The notes under the pieces: model-generated | The model's input: the letters and a program-made list of their open reading frames with translations, nothing else | Databases searched by the model: none | What the model was told of the DNA's origin: nothing | Assembly: GCA_022984795.1 (NCBI GenBank) | Contig: JALIHJ010000068.1 | Coordinates: forward strand, 26,733 to 90,732 | DNA length: 64,000 nt | From: Fabrea salina | Taxonomy: Eukaryota; Ciliophora; Heterotrichea; Heterotrichida; Fabreidae | Direction: 5' to 3' | Made by a program: the position numbers and the translations under genes | Shown here: positions 17,283 through 27,412 of the stretch, piece after piece | Numbering within the stretch: position 1 is the stretch's first letter | Layout of the letters: each line of letters starts with the position of its first letter

Positions 17283-20200
17283 ATGAAAGGTGCTTGTGCT
17301 GTGCTTTTAGTTTTTGTAGGAATGGTTTCTGGGCTTCCTAATTGTGCTACTCCCAATTCTAATGGATATACTTGCGATAGCTGTGCTTCAAACTATTACA
17401 AAAGGGGGGCTTATTGCTATGAACACTGTCCCACTAGCTTTAGCACCAATCCAAATGGGAATTGTGATAAGGTTGATCCAAATGATGATGTAAGACAAGT
17501 TTTTGACCTAAATTTCAAAGACATAACTGACTACTCAGCTAATTCTGTGGACACTTTCAGTACACCTGACGGAAGTGCATTCAGGGACTCCCAAAACAAC
17601 CCTATTCCTACCCAAGAAAGGGGATTCTACTTCAAGTCTACTTCTTCTATGGTATCTGATCAACCCTACACTTACTTCATCTATCACAGATTCGCCTTTT
17701 TGGTGAGGCCTAAAGGTACAGGAGTACTGATAGAAGCTAAAGATGACTCTAAGACTCACCTAACTCTGGAGTTCGATGGAACTCATTGGCGTTACAGAGC
17801 CAAAACACTTAGAACTTCAGACTCTGTTTACTTAGACAAAGAAGTCACTTTGCCTCAGAATATGAATGCTTGGGATAGGTTTTTTTTTGGCACCTGGAAT
17901 TGCCAAGTGGAAGGTGGTTTTGAATTCCTTTCTAGGAAAAATGATGGCTCAGAAATCAAGACAAAAATAGAAGACCACTGGATAATTAGTAGACCTGATA
18001 TAAGCACCCTGAAGTGGTACATTGGGGGTGGATTCACTGGGTTTGTCTACAGAATCTATTTTGCTAATAGTCATGATGAGGGTGGTGTCGGCGCTCCTTG
18101 GGATCTATCACGCTGTGAATTCAACTACTACGTGGACAATGACGGTTCTTGCAAGGAGTGTTCTCTGTGCAGTAATAGCTGGCCTTGGTGTTACAAAGAC
18201 AATAACTGCATTATATGTGATGAACAAGCTGTTTCTTCTTCCTCTGATTGCAATTCTGTAACTCAAGAACCAGATTGCTTTTTGTGCGACTACAAGTGTT
18301 CTAACTGCGATGAGTTCAACTGGATCTGTAAGTCTGGTTTCTGTATCTCTGGGTCTGTGTTTGCCGGAGGAGTGTGCTTGAATGCCTGTCCAAGTGGGTT
18401 TGGTAGTTGTCCTGGAACATTACCCACTGCTGCAGTCTTAGAAGAAGACTTCACAAGGTTCCCCAAAGACTTCACTAACTTCTACAGTGGAAGTAGCTCT
18501 TCAACAAGCCACCCATTTCAGACTGGGGGTGCCTCAGACCTACTGCCTATGAAGAACAGAGGAGTCTACTTCACCTCTAGCAGGTACATGACTTCCACTA
18601 ACCCCTTTGAGTTCTACCACGACTTCAGTATTGCTTTCTGGGTCAAAGTGTCTACTTCTGGCAAGATTCTAGCTGAGTCAAGCTTCCTTGAAATCAGTGA
18701 CTCAGGCATGACACTCACTCTCGAAAACATCACACCAACTACTACTTCAGCTTCAGTCTCGGTGTCTGCTACTTCAAACTGGGTGTTCTTGGCTTTTGTG
18801 TGTGAGTTCACTTCCAGCTACCAAACCAAGTTAACTACTTACAAAGACAACACTCAAGACAGCACTGCCTCAACTGCAGACTACATCTTCAGACACTCTA
18901 CAGGCAACAGCATTCAAATAGGAGGACACGACTCTTCTGGGTTCATTTACCGAATCAAGATATGGCAGACTGCAAAGACTGACTTCAGTGCTGAGTATGA
19001 GTTTTGTGGAAGCTCTAACTGCTCAAACGACTTCTGGGAGTGTGACTACAACCAGTATGAAGATGGCTCTGGTAACTGTGTAGCTTGTGACGGAACTTGC
19101 AGCGAAGGATGTGTAAGAGGAACTGACTGCATTCCTTGTTCTGATGACTTGTGTGACGAGTGCACTAGTTTTGATGATGGTGCTTGCACTTCTTGTGTCT
19201 CTAATGCTTCTAGTGAGCCCAACTGCGTTTGCGACTCTGAGTTTTATGCACTAGAAAACGAATGCAAATCCTGTTACTCAGGTTGTAGTCAGTGTTCTTC
19301 TTCTGAGTATTATCAATGCTCAGCTTGTGTCTCAGGCAGTTACCTACTCTACTCCATGATGTGTGTTTCACCTTGTCCTACTGGGTATGACAACCCATCA
19401 ACTACTTGTGACCTTTCTACTGAACTAGTGGTGGACTTGCAGTTCTACGACCAAATCAAAGGAGACTTAGACGGGTTCACCTTTGGTTCTAACATAGATA
19501 ATTTCTATCCTGACCTAGACACCAACGACCCCTGGCCAGCCAAAGACAGAGGCTACTACTTCCACACTAGTGCCTTTACCCAGAAATCACTCCTAATTGC
19601 TCCTAAGTTCACTGTACTGGGATGGCTCAAGCTCACTTCTGACTCAGGCACATTCATTTACAAGGGAGACAACTCAGCTGACCACAAACTCCACATTACT
19701 TTCAGTGGAGGAAGCATTTCAGTGGACCTGACTACTGTAGACGAAGTGGTCTCTGGGTCTGGATCAACCGACTTAAAGGACTCATGGAAGTACTTTGCAG
19801 TGAGTTCAGACATACTGGGAACTGGAGAAACCAAGCTTACAGTCACCATAGACTCCTCTACTGAGTTTACTGCCCAGTCCTCTGCAGCTACTTTCTTTGA
19901 TGACGACTCTACTCATAGACTCACAATAGGAAGCAGTAGTTCCTCTTTTGAGGGATTTTTGTGGAGTTTAAAGGTGTTCCAGACACCTGACAAAACAGGC
20001 ACTGACTACCCCTTCTCAGGTTCAAGGAGTGACTGCCCTATTGAACAGTTTCCAGACTCAGAAGGGTGTTCTAGTTGTGTGGGATGCTCTGAAGGGTGTG
20101 TGAGGGCAGAGCACTGTAACTTGTGCAAGGATGAACTGTGCCATAAGTGTGATACCTTTGGAGTAGGATGCAAAGAATGCAAAACTAACGCTGGTGACTC

Positions 20201-23200
20201 CTCTGGAACTTGTCAATGTGATACAGGCTACTTCAAGAACTTAGATGAGTGTGTTGAGTGTACTACCAACTGCGATGCTTGCACTTCTTCGGATTTCCAT
20301 CATTGTACGGATTGCAGTTCTGGTTACTTGTTGATTGAAGGAGTATGTCACTCATTCTGCCCTACAGGCTACTCTGATGTGTCTGGAACTTGCACGACCT
20401 CAGACAGCTTTGTGTTCCACCTACAACCTCACGCCATTCAAGACACTGTCACAGACACCCAATCATCCATTCCAGTGCAGACAGGCAAAGACACTTCCTT
20501 CTATCCCACTGCAGACTCCACAGATCCTATTCCTGCCAAAGACAGAGGGTATTACTTCACAGGCACTTCCTACATGCAACTACCGCCTTACACTGGAACT
20601 GCTTCTCCTTTGTTGGCTCTGGGTCCCGAGTTTACTTTAACTATGTGGACTAGACCTGTTAGCCAAGGCACTCTCATCTCCAAGCAAGAAGACTCTTCTA
20701 CTGTGCCTACTAAAATTGAAGTTGGGCTATCTTCCATGAAGACTTATGTAGACCTAGAAATAACTGGGTACACTACTCAGACAGATACTCAAGCACTTAC
20801 TGAAGGATGGAACTTCTTAGCTGTGAAGACTTACCTAGACTCTGCAGTTCCTGAGTTCAAACTCTCTTTGTTCTTAAACAACACTCAAACACTCCAGCAC
20901 AGCTTAGGAGAAAACTGGTTAGAAGACCTAGAGTCAGGGTTCTTGTTTACAATAGGAGCCAAACACTCAGACCAAAGCACAATTACCAACTTCTACACTG
21001 GGTTTATATGGGAAGTAAGAATTTACAACTCAAACAAAGATCCTACTACTCTATTGGAGTCTTCTAGTTGTGACTTCTGCAGTTTCTGTCCTATAGACCA
21101 CCAGGAACAGTGTTTACCCAACTGCCTGATAACTGACTTCTGGAATGGAAGTGAGTGTGTGGAATGTGACTCTGAGTGTACAAGTGGATGCTCTAGACAA
21201 CACACTTGTAACTTGTGTATAAACTCCTTGTGCATAAACTGCAGTAGCTTTGAAGAAGGAGACTGTAGTGAGTGCAAGGCTAATGCCTCTGGAAACCCTT
21301 GTGTATGCGACCAAGGCTACGGACTAGACAGACTTGACCTAGAATGTATTGAGTGTGAGTCTTCTATGGGAAGAGAAGTGATTAACAATAAGTGTTACTG
21401 TGCAGAGGGGTACTTCAACAACAATTCTACTGGAATAGACTGCCAAGAATGCACCGCTAAATGCTCTCAATGCTTTCCCTTAGACCTAGACTGTGTAGAC
21501 TGCCAATTAAAAAACTCAGTTAGCGATTCTTCTGGAGACTGCGTGTGTCCACCTTATTTAAGTCTTAAAGACAAAGAGTGTGGATGCGAGCAGGGTTACT
21601 ACCTTGACTCAAGTCAGTGCTCTGAATGCCCTTCCCTTTGCACTGGCTGTCTTAGTTCCGAAGAGTGCTTAGAGTGTGTAGAAAATGCCAGCATCAACCA
21701 AAACTCAGTCTGTGTTTGTGACCCTGGATTTGCCCAAAACTCTTCAGAGTGTCAAGAAAGTTACTTCCACGCAAGTCTCCACGTGACTTCAATAAACAAC
21801 CTTTATCTCAACTTCACAAGTCCTCTCAACAAGACTCTGGACAAAGAAGACATTCAAGTCACAGTAGATGCTAAGTTCAGCTACGAGATCGAAAAGAAGT
21901 CACCTAAAGAGTACTTGGTGTACATGAACTACCAAGAAGTGGTTGAAAAGAACCAAGTAGTTAAGCTGGACTTCCAGGCACCCTACATCTACAGTAACTC
22001 CAGCCAATTACTCTTCGAACAAAGCCTCCAAAAAGAACTCTACGAGTATGACCCTTACAGAGTCCAAGAGAAAAGAGGAGAAGAAGCAGGCCAGGACCTA
22101 TTTGCTTTAGCTTCAAGTATTGGAGCGTTATCAAGCATTGCAGCTCCTAGCCCTACAATCTGGCCAGTAGCCAACACTTTGCAGATTATCTGTTACATTC
22201 CCCTAACAAACCTTCCAATAACTCCTAGACTCAAAGGGTTCTTCAAGTCCCAAAGTCTGTTCAGAATGCTTCCTAACTCAGTTAACTACGTTTCAGAGAC
22301 CAAAGACTCGAACACCCACAAAAGATCTAGGGAATTCGGGTACTCCTCTGGACAGTTCTTAGTCAATGCAGGAAAGCCCTTGAGTGTTCTGTTAGCTATA
22401 TTAGTATGCTGGCCGTTTATCTGGCTTATGAGTAGTTGCAAAGTAGCTTTTATCTCCAAAAAGTGCTGTAAACTTCTAGATAAGTACAAACTAGGAGTCT
22501 TTATAAGGTACTTAGTGCAGTCTTTTCTGGACCTGCAAGTAGCTGCCTTGGTTCAAGCTTACAACTTTCCAGAGTCAGAAGTAATGAGTATAGTCAGCTT
22601 TGTTTTGGGGACTGCATTCTTAGTTTTCTTAAGTGGAGTGCCTGTAGCCTTGCACATACTCACAACTAAAAAGTTCAAAACCGACGGAGAAGAACAAGCT
22701 AGGTTCCAAAGAACTTTCGGAAACTTTTACTCAGAATTTAATGTTTCCAGGAACTCTTCAAATAAATACTTTTACTTTGTGTATTTAGTGCAAAGACTAC
22801 TGTTTGCAGTTAGTTTGGTGGTTCTAAGCAACTACCCTACTGCCCAAGCCACTGTAAACCTAGCTGTTTTAGTTGGGTTCCTTTTTTTTGTGACGAGGTA
22901 CATTCCTTACAAAGACCCCTTTGTGCATGTTTCAAACACTCTTTCTCAACTTGGAGTTCTTCTGCTATTTACAGTCCTTAGTTACCTGCAGTTTACAGAG
23001 ATAGAACTGGGCTCCAAAACTGAAACTTTCCTAGTCTATACAACCTTTTTTGTTTTGGGAACTCACAGTCTGGGGTCATTCTTAAGCTTCTTAAAAGGAC
23101 TTTCGGACATCATCAAGAAAAGAACCAAAACCAAAGTGCGCCCACAAGTCAGTTTAAACGAAATAGTCAATCCTTCCCAAGACACCAGTGCTTTCTTCAA

Positions 23201-23228
23201 ACGTGAAACCAAAAGTGCCATTCGTTAA
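17283..23228 (+). CDS. Giant Cys-rich modular surface receptor (LamG-like x4, GFR-like, multi-pass C-terminus)
   Basis: 1981 residues with a signal peptide (MKGACAVLLVFVGMVSG). Four laminin-G/concanavalin-like domains follow at roughly residues 70-300, 390-590, 715-925 and 1040-1270. Each has a recurrent K(D/E/N)RG(Y/F)YF strand. They are separated by furin/growth-factor-receptor-type Cys repeats (CSEGCVRAEHCNLCKDELC). A longer Cys-rich stretch (about 1275-1480) leads to a beta domain (about 1485-1560). About six transmembrane helices lie between 1695 and 1940. The C-terminal module recurs in the genes at 41, 48 and 53 kb. Such proteins are common in ciliates and are thought to act in cell-surface adhesion or sensing; no ligand is known. 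Confidence 0.85.
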   Translation: MKGACAVLLVFVGMVSGLPNCATPNSNGYTCDSCASNYYKRGAYCYEHCPTSFSTNPNGNCDKVDPNDDVRQVFDLNFKDITDYSANSVDTFSTPDGSAFRDSQNNPIPTQERGFYFKSTSSMVSDQPYTYFIYHRFAFLVRPKGTGVLIEAKDDSKTHLTLEFDGTHWRYRAKTLRTSDSVYLDKEVTLPQNMNAWDRFFFGTWNCQVEGGFEFLSRKNDGSEIKTKIEDHWIISRPDISTLKWYIGGGFTGFVYRIYFANSHDEGGVGAPWDLSRCEFNYYVDNDGSCKECSLCSNSWPWCYKDNNCIICDEQAVSSSSDCNSVTQEPDCFLCDYKCSNCDEFNWICKSGFCISGSVFAGGVCLNACPSGFGSCPGTLPTAAVLEEDFTRFPKDFTNFYSGSSSSTSHPFQTGGASDLLPMKNRGVYFTSSRYMTSTNPFEFYHDFSIAFWVKVSTSGKILAESSFLEISDSGMTLTLENITPTTTSASVSVSATSNWVFLAFVCEFTSSYQTKLTTYKDNTQDSTASTADYIFRHSTGNSIQIGGHDSSGFIYRIKIWQTAKTDFSAEYEFCGSSNCSNDFWECDYNQYEDGSGNCVACDGTCSEGCVRGTDCIPCSDDLCDECTSFDDGACTSCVSNASSEPNCVCDSEFYALENECKSCYSGCSQCSSSEYYQCSACVSGSYLLYSMMCVSPCPTGYDNPSTTCDLSTELVVDLQFYDQIKGDLDGFTFGSNIDNFYPDLDTNDPWPAKDRGYYFHTSAFTQKSLLIAPKFTVLGWLKLTSDSGTFIYKGDNSADHKLHITFSGGSISVDLTTVDEVVSGSGSTDLKDSWKYFAVSSDILGTGETKLTVTIDSSTEFTAQSSAATFFDDDSTHRLTIGSSSSSFEGFLWSLKVFQTPDKTGTDYPFSGSRSDCPIEQFPDSEGCSSCVGCSEGCVRAEHCNLCKDELCHKCDTFGVGCKECKTNAGDSSGTCQCDTGYFKNLDECVECTTNCDACTSSDFHHCTDCSSGYLLIEGVCHSFCPTGYSDVSGTCTTSDSFVFHLQPHAIQDTVTDTQSSIPVQTGKDTSFYPTADSTDPIPAKDRGYYFTGTSYMQLPPYTGTASPLLALGPEFTLTMWTRPVSQGTLISKQEDSSTVPTKIEVGLSSMKTYVDLEITGYTTQTDTQALTEGWNFLAVKTYLDSAVPEFKLSLFLNNTQTLQHSLGENWLEDLESGFLFTIGAKHSDQSTITNFYTGFIWEVRIYNSNKDPTTLLESSSCDFCSFCPIDHQEQCLPNCLITDFWNGSECVECDSECTSGCSRQHTCNLCINSLCINCSSFEEGDCSECKANASGNPCVCDQGYGLDRLDLECIECESSMGREVINNKCYCAEGYFNNNSTGIDCQECTAKCSQCFPLDLDCVDCQLKNSVSDSSGDCVCPPYLSLKDKECGCEQGYYLDSSQCSECPSLCTGCLSSEECLECVENASINQNSVCVCDPGFAQNSSECQESYFHASLHVTSINNLYLNFTSPLNKTLDKEDIQVTVDAKFSYEIEKKSPKEYLVYMNYQEVVEKNQVVKLDFQAPYIYSNSSQLLFEQSLQKELYEYDPYRVQEKRGEEAGQDLFALASSIGALSSIAAPSPTIWPVANTLQIICYIPLTNLPITPRLKGFFKSQSLFRMLPNSVNYVSETKDSNTHKRSREFGYSSGQFLVNAGKPLSVLLAILVCWPFIWLMSSCKVAFISKKCCKLLDKYKLGVFIRYLVQSFLDLQVAALVQAYNFPESEVMSIVSFVLGTAFLVFLSGVPVALHILTTKKFKTDGEEQARFQRTFGNFYSEFNVSRNSSNKYFYFVYLVQRLLFAVSLVVLSNYPTAQATVNLAVLVGFLFFVTRYIPYKDPFVHVSNTLSQLGVLLLFTVLSYLQFTEIELGSKTETFLVYTTFFVLGTHSLGSFLSFLKGLSDIIKKRTKTKVRPQVSLNEIVNPSQDTSAFFKRETKSAIR

Positions 23229-23371
23229 CTAGTTTAATTTAATTGTTATGTTATTGAGCCTTTTAAGAACACAGAGAGTGTTGACTTTTTTGTGGGCCTT
23301 TTAAGTTGGCTACAGTTTCTTCTTCTGTGAACTCAATCAACAAAGTTTTTGATACTCGTTAACTAATTAAT

Positions 23372-23617
23372 ATGGGAAAAAGAAAGTCTTCAAGGGTCAA
23401 ACAGAAAGCCCCCAGACCTAAACTAGACACAGTGTTTGATTGCCCTTTCTGCAACCACAAAAAGACTGTAGAAGTCAACTTTGAAGCAGGAAGAACCCGC
23501 GCTAACATTAGTTGTCGAGTGTGTGCTGCGAGCTGGAGCAACACAGTATCCGCCCTCACAGAGCCTATTGACCTCTACAGCGAGTGGATTGACGAGTGCC
23601 AGAAATACAACCCCTAA
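23372..23617 (+). CDS. ELOF1: Transcription elongation factor ELOF1 (Elf1)
   Basis: 81 residues, the usual length. A basic N-terminus (MGKRKSSRVKQK) is followed by the Elf1 zinc ribbon: FDCPFCNH, then ISCRVCAASW, giving C-x2-C...C-x2-C. The C-terminal half (EPIDLYSEWIDECQ) is the conserved helix. ELOF1 binds elongating RNA polymerase II and helps passage through nucleosomes and transcription-coupled repair. The 143 bp before it hold only a possible 18-codon frame and look non-coding. Confidence 0.95.
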   Translation: MGKRKSSRVKQKAPRPKLDTVFDCPFCNHKKTVEVNFEAGRTRANISCRVCAASWSNTVSALTEPIDLYSEWIDECQKYNP

Positions 23618-23627
23618 TCTTAATTAA

Positions 23628-24539
23628 CTACTTACTCCCTACAAAAGGAGCCTTAACCATATCGTCACTGGAAGTCCGAATAACAGATTTGAGTCCTTTG
23701 CCAAAGTTCTTTTTAATTGACCTGCCTAAGAACACCAGTATTCCAGCTATAGCTATGTCAACTACAGCTATCACTAAGGCCTGACAAAGTATAAAAGTGT
23801 CAATAGACTCGCCAGGTGACAAAGCCAAAAGCACTAAGCAAAACGCCTTAAACAACTGGCAAGCAGGAGCAAGCACTAAAAACAGATTGAAAGGTTTAAT
23901 CCTTTCTTTGGTTGCTGAGTAAAGTCCTAAGTAAGACACAAGCAGCATAGCAATGTACATCAGCAGCGAAATAACTAACCCTGGAGCAATGAAGTCTTCC
24001 CAGTCCACAGAAATGTAGTAAATAAAACTTGCTATTGTGAGAGAGTACAACAGAAAGTCCAACTTGAGTACTGAAACAAACACTTCGTATTGCTTGAAAC
24101 CTTTTATCATGGCCAAGTTAGAAGTTTGTAACTCTTGGATAATTCGCCACCCGAACCTTTTGTAAGCAAACCAAAACGAGAAATAGTAAAACACCTGCGA
24201 AAGAATCAGAATAGGAAAAGCGATTCCAAGCAGTACAACGTTGCCATGGAGAGCTACCATGTAGACTCCGTGGAAGTTCAAAATAGTGGACATCACTTGG
24301 AAAGCCAAGAGTTCAAAAGCGTTTTCTTTAACCAGTGAGTGCCAGGCGAAGTAAATAGTTCCCACCATAAGCGTAGACAGAGAGACTATGTAGAAGTAGT
24401 ACTTAGCAGTGCTTTCATTGTAAATCAGAAGAATTAACGCCACCAACAACAACAACTCCACAGCAATGGTTGTCAGTGAAATGCAAGGAATATGGTCTTC
24501 GAACTTTTCTTTGAGTTGCTGGCACTTAACTCCTACCAT
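23628..24539 (-). CDS. Polytopic membrane protein, about 7-8 helices, unknown family
   Basis: The start is taken at the Met of MVGVKCQQLKEKFE (303 residues). The frame is open further upstream, but that extension is antisense to the dynein intermediate-chain gene and lacks membrane character. About seven or eight hydrophobic helices are evenly spaced from residue 20 to 275; the C-terminus is basic (RSIKKNFGKGLK). No signal peptide, transporter signature or channel motif is recognised. It converges on ELOF1 (10 bp between stops) and diverges from dynein IC (40 bp between starts). Confidence 0.6.
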   Translation of the reverse strand: MVGVKCQQLKEKFEDHIPCISLTTIAVELLLLVALILLIYNESTAKYYFYIVSLSTLMVGTIYFAWHSLVKENAFELLAFQVMSTILNFHGVYMVALHGNVVLLGIAFPILILSQVFYYFSFWFAYKRFGWRIIQELQTSNLAMIKGFKQYEVFVSVLKLDFLLYSLTIASFIYYISVDWEDFIAPGLVISLLMYIAMLLVSYLGLYSATKERIKPFNLFLVLAPACQLFKAFCLVLLALSPGESIDTFILCQALVIAVVDIAIAGILVFLGRSIKKNFGKGLKSVIRTSSDDMVKAPFVGSK

Positions 24540-24579
24540 CTTTGTATTCCAATTGTTCGCCTTAATAAGAACTAAATAA

Positions 24580-26193
24580 ATGTCCAAAGAAACAACTGAC
24601 TTCCAAGAAGCACTTCGCCTCAACAAAGAACAAAAACGCAAAAAACTAGAAGCCCTCAGAGCGTCCAAGAAGATGCGGGAAGAGTCCAAAACCAAGTCTG
24701 AAACTAGTTCTTCATCTTTTGTTTCATCACTCAATGACCCCAACCTCAAAAGTTTAATAGGCGAAACCAACGTGTCAACTACTCCTTCGGAGTCCAAACA
24801 AGAGTTTGACAAAGAAAAACTCATCACTTACTCTATCCCTGCCAAAGCACGCAGCATCAAGTACGAAAGAGAAATACAAGTTGAAATCGAAAGTCAGTCT
24901 GAAGAAGAAGACTCCCCTGAAAACCTCGAAGCCGAAGCCCGTGCCAAACGACTACTCACAATAAACGGCCACAAAGAAGAAGAACCCCAAGCTGTCAAAG
25001 AACTCCCTCAGGACCAAGCTGAAAGCATTCTGAATTCTGAAGCTTTTTCCCAGTTCTTCAACAGAACTTCTGAACTGGTTGAAAAAGCCCTAGTGGAAGA
25101 CTTCGACGTTTTTGAAACTTTCATACAAAAAGTCACTCTGGACGAAGGCCACGAAGCAAAGCGAAAAATCAAGCCAGTCCAGTTCTTCCAATACCAAACA
25201 GAAGAAAGGTGCGTAAGCAGTTTGTCTTGGTCTTCGCACCACGAAGACACTGTTTTGGCTTCTTTGAAGAAGTCTGAGTCCAACTCAAGTCAGGAACCCG
25301 AAGGACTGCTTACTCTTTGGTCACTCGAACACCCAAAAGACCCTTCTTGTGTTCTTTACTGCCAAACTGGAGTCACCCACGCCTTGTTCAACCCTTCTGA
25401 AACCTACTCCATTGTAGGAGGAACTTCTAACGGACAAGTGCTGATTTGGGACACCCGGGCAAAGCCAGTCCCAGTGCAAAGAACTCCTCCCATTACTTCT
25501 GGGCACACTTACCCAGTTATTGGTCTCCACATAGTGGAGTCTGCTCACTCCACCACTATCCTCAGCATGTCTGAAGACGGCAAAGTTTGTTTGTGGGGCA
25601 GCAACATGCTTCAAAACCCAATAGAAACCCACGACACTCGCCAAGGCGAAACTTGGGTGAACTGCATGGACTTGCAGCACAACGACCAGTTGACTTACTG
25701 GACTGGAACTGAAGAGGGCCAGTTACTCACAGGTCCCTTAAGAGGAATTTCAGCTGATAAAAAACAAGACTCTTACTCTGCGCATTTCGGACCTGTGACA
25801 GGAGTGGACCACCACTCTTCAGCTCCACTAGTACTGACTTCGTCTATTGACTGGACCATTAAGCTGTTTAGAGACTCCTCGGCAACTCCACTGGCTACAA
25901 TAGAGGCTTATGACGACTATGCTTACGATGTGAAGTGGAGCACAGTGAATCCTAGTGTGTTTGGGGCAGTTGACGGGGACGGGAACTTAGACATTTGGGA
26001 TATCAGTAAAGGTCTTGAGTCCCAGTACGTGAGACACAGCACTGGAAACAAAGCACTTAACAAACTCAGTTGGGACCAGTCTGGGTACAGAATTGCAGTG
26101 GGCAGTACAAGTTCCTGCATACATATTTTACAATTAGATAAGGACTTTGCCCATGCAAAAGCTGACGACTTCTTAAATAAATTAGACTTATAA
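24580..26193 (+). CDS. DYNC1I: Cytoplasmic dynein intermediate chain
   Basis: 537 residues. The N-terminal coiled coil (EALRLNKEQKRKKLEALRAS) is the p150Glued/NudE-binding region of dynein-1 intermediate chains. A Ser/Glu-rich linker with light-chain-binding character follows, then about six WD40 repeats from residue 200 (GLLTLWSLEHP, GQVLIWDTRAKP, GKVCLWGSNM, later GNLDIWDISKG). The C-terminus (DWTIKLF, then AVGSTSSCIHIL) is typical. It scaffolds cargo adaptors and light chains on the dynein heavy chain. The stop overlaps the next ATG by one base (TAATG). Confidence 0.92.
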   Translation: MSKETTDFQEALRLNKEQKRKKLEALRASKKMREESKTKSETSSSSFVSSLNDPNLKSLIGETNVSTTPSESKQEFDKEKLITYSIPAKARSIKYEREIQVEIESQSEEEDSPENLEAEARAKRLLTINGHKEEEPQAVKELPQDQAESILNSEAFSQFFNRTSELVEKALVEDFDVFETFIQKVTLDEGHEAKRKIKPVQFFQYQTEERCVSSLSWSSHHEDTVLASLKKSESNSSQEPEGLLTLWSLEHPKDPSCVLYCQTGVTHALFNPSETYSIVGGTSNGQVLIWDTRAKPVPVQRTPPITSGHTYPVIGLHIVESAHSTTILSMSEDGKVCLWGSNMLQNPIETHDTRQGETWVNCMDLQHNDQLTYWTGTEEGQLLTGPLRGISADKKQDSYSAHFGPVTGVDHHSSAPLVLTSSIDWTIKLFRDSSATPLATIEAYDDYAYDVKWSTVNPSVFGAVDGDGNLDIWDISKGLESQYVRHSTGNKALNKLSWDQSGYRIAVGSTSSCIHILQLDKDFAHAKADDFLNKLDL

Positions 26194-26444
26194 TGAAAAA
26201 GGTAGCAACGAGCTTAATGATTGCAAGTGGAGTGTTACAAGTAGTTAACTTAGTAGAGAACTTCAGAGTATCTTTGTTAGTGTCAAGTGTTTTGTTGACT
26301 TGTTTAGTAGGGTTTTACTTTGGAGTTGCTTTTCAAAAGAGCAAAGAAACTTGTTCGTTCTGTAAACTACAAAACAGCATTTTCCGAAGAAACAACTTGA
26401 ATTCAGTGCCTGGGTTCTTAGTTGAAGAAGGTTACTATAACTAA
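26193..26444 (+). CDS. Small membrane protein, unknown
   Basis: 83 residues with two hydrophobic segments (SLMIASGVLQVVNLV and SLLVSSVLLTCLVGFYFG), then a polar Cys-containing tail (CSFCKLQNSIF). The ATG overlaps the dynein IC stop and the stop overlaps that of the convergent Nudix gene. The frame fills the gap exactly, as real genes do in this region. No family is recognised. A chance open frame cannot be excluded. Confidence 0.5.
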   Translation: MKKVATSLMIASGVLQVVNLVENFRVSLLVSSVLLTCLVGFYFGVAFQKSKETCSFCKLQNSIFRRNNLNSVPGFLVEEGYYN

Positions 26445-27409
26445 TTAATACAAGTTTTTAAAGCCCAAAAAGCACTTAAACCAAACAAAACACGCAAACA
26501 CATACCAACCCCCATGTAAAGGGGCATTTTGTAAAAGTCAATGTACCTTTCTAGAGACAAAGCGTCCAGCACCTTCAAAGGCCAGTTTGCAAGTGAGTAA
26601 GGCCAGTTTAAGTTGAAGTACACCCAGTCCACTCGTCTAGTTCTCCGCAGCTCAAAAGGAACCAACATCATCAACGCCCTAGTTCTTCTGTAAGTCACTC
26701 CCCACAAGTGGAAGCTCTCACTGAAAGTTTCTTTCTCGTAAAGCACTTTGGGTTCTGGAGGCAACTTAATCCCTGCAACTGTTCCAGTAATCTTTTTAGA
26801 GGACTTTAAGTACTTGCTTAGCCAAAAGGGGACTCCTGGGTACTCGCAGTACTTAGGTTTAAAGTTGTGTTTGAAGCCTTCACAAAACTCTTCCAAACTA
26901 ACCCACTTGCAAGAAGCAACTTCTTCATTAGGTTCTAAGTTGATGCTTCCAGGAACTGTTTGCAGGAACACATGAGTGCTCAGAAACATGTTGATCTTTT
27001 TGAAGCTTCCTGAGTAAGGGTTGACTTCCCCCAACCAGCCTAAGTAAGCAAACTGTTTGTGGTTGTCTAGGTGGAGTCCTACTTCTTCTCTGGTTTCCCT
27101 CACTGCAGCTTCATAAGGAGACTCCCCTGGCTCCAACTTGCCTCCTGGAAAAGCTATGTGGCCACTATGTCTGTCCCCTGGGTAGATGCTTCTTTTTATG
27201 TAAAGCAACTGCACGTCTGGGTCTTCCCATTTCCTTAAAAAGCCTTTAAGGGACTCAATGTTCCAGTTTTGAGCTAGCACAGGAGGAGTTGTTAAGGGGA
27301 CTTTTGGGACAAGTCTGAAAACTACACTGACAGCAGCTCTAGTTGCTGCTTGCTTCTGGAAGGGTGGGTTAGGCAGTTTTGCTGCGATTTCCAGGAGTCG
27401 CTGTGTCAT
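26441..27409 (-). CDS. Nudix hydrolase, CoA-pyrophosphatase-like (NUDT7/8 type)
   Basis: 322 residues. The Nudix box is clear: GKLEPGE-x7-RETREEVGL, giving the GX5EX7REXXEEXGX pattern that binds Mg2+. Upstream, LLYIKRS...HSGHIAFPGG matches the motif specific to CoA diphosphatases (NUDT7, NUDT8, NudL), which cleave CoA and acyl-CoA. A C-terminal hydrophobic helix (MGVGMCLRVLFGLSAFWAL) suggests membrane attachment, not a standard feature of that family. No PTS1 tripeptide is seen. The start codon is 3 bp from that of the divergent jacalin-like gene. Confidence 0.8.
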   Translation of the reverse strand: MTQRLLEIAAKLPNPPFQKQAATRAAVSVVFRLVPKVPLTTPPVLAQNWNIESLKGFLRKWEDPDVQLLYIKRSIYPGDRHSGHIAFPGGKLEPGESPYEAAVRETREEVGLHLDNHKQFAYLGWLGEVNPYSGSFKKINMFLSTHVFLQTVPGSINLEPNEEVASCKWVSLEEFCEGFKHNFKPKYCEYPGVPFWLSKYLKSSKKITGTVAGIKLPPEPKVLYEKETFSESFHLWGVTYRRTRALMMLVPFELRRTRRVDWVYFNLNWPYSLANWPLKVLDALSLERYIDFYKMPLYMGVGMCLRVLFGLSAFWALKTCIN

Positions 27410-27412
27410 AGT

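Noticed and set aside
23229-23371. Possible gene between the giant receptor and ELOF1
   Set aside because: Only an 18-codon + frame exists, and the minus strand has an open stretch but no ATG anywhere in the gap.
24540-24827. N-terminal extension of the polytopic membrane protein
   Set aside because: The extension is antisense to the conserved coiled coil of dynein IC; the internal Met at 24539 gives a coherent membrane protein.
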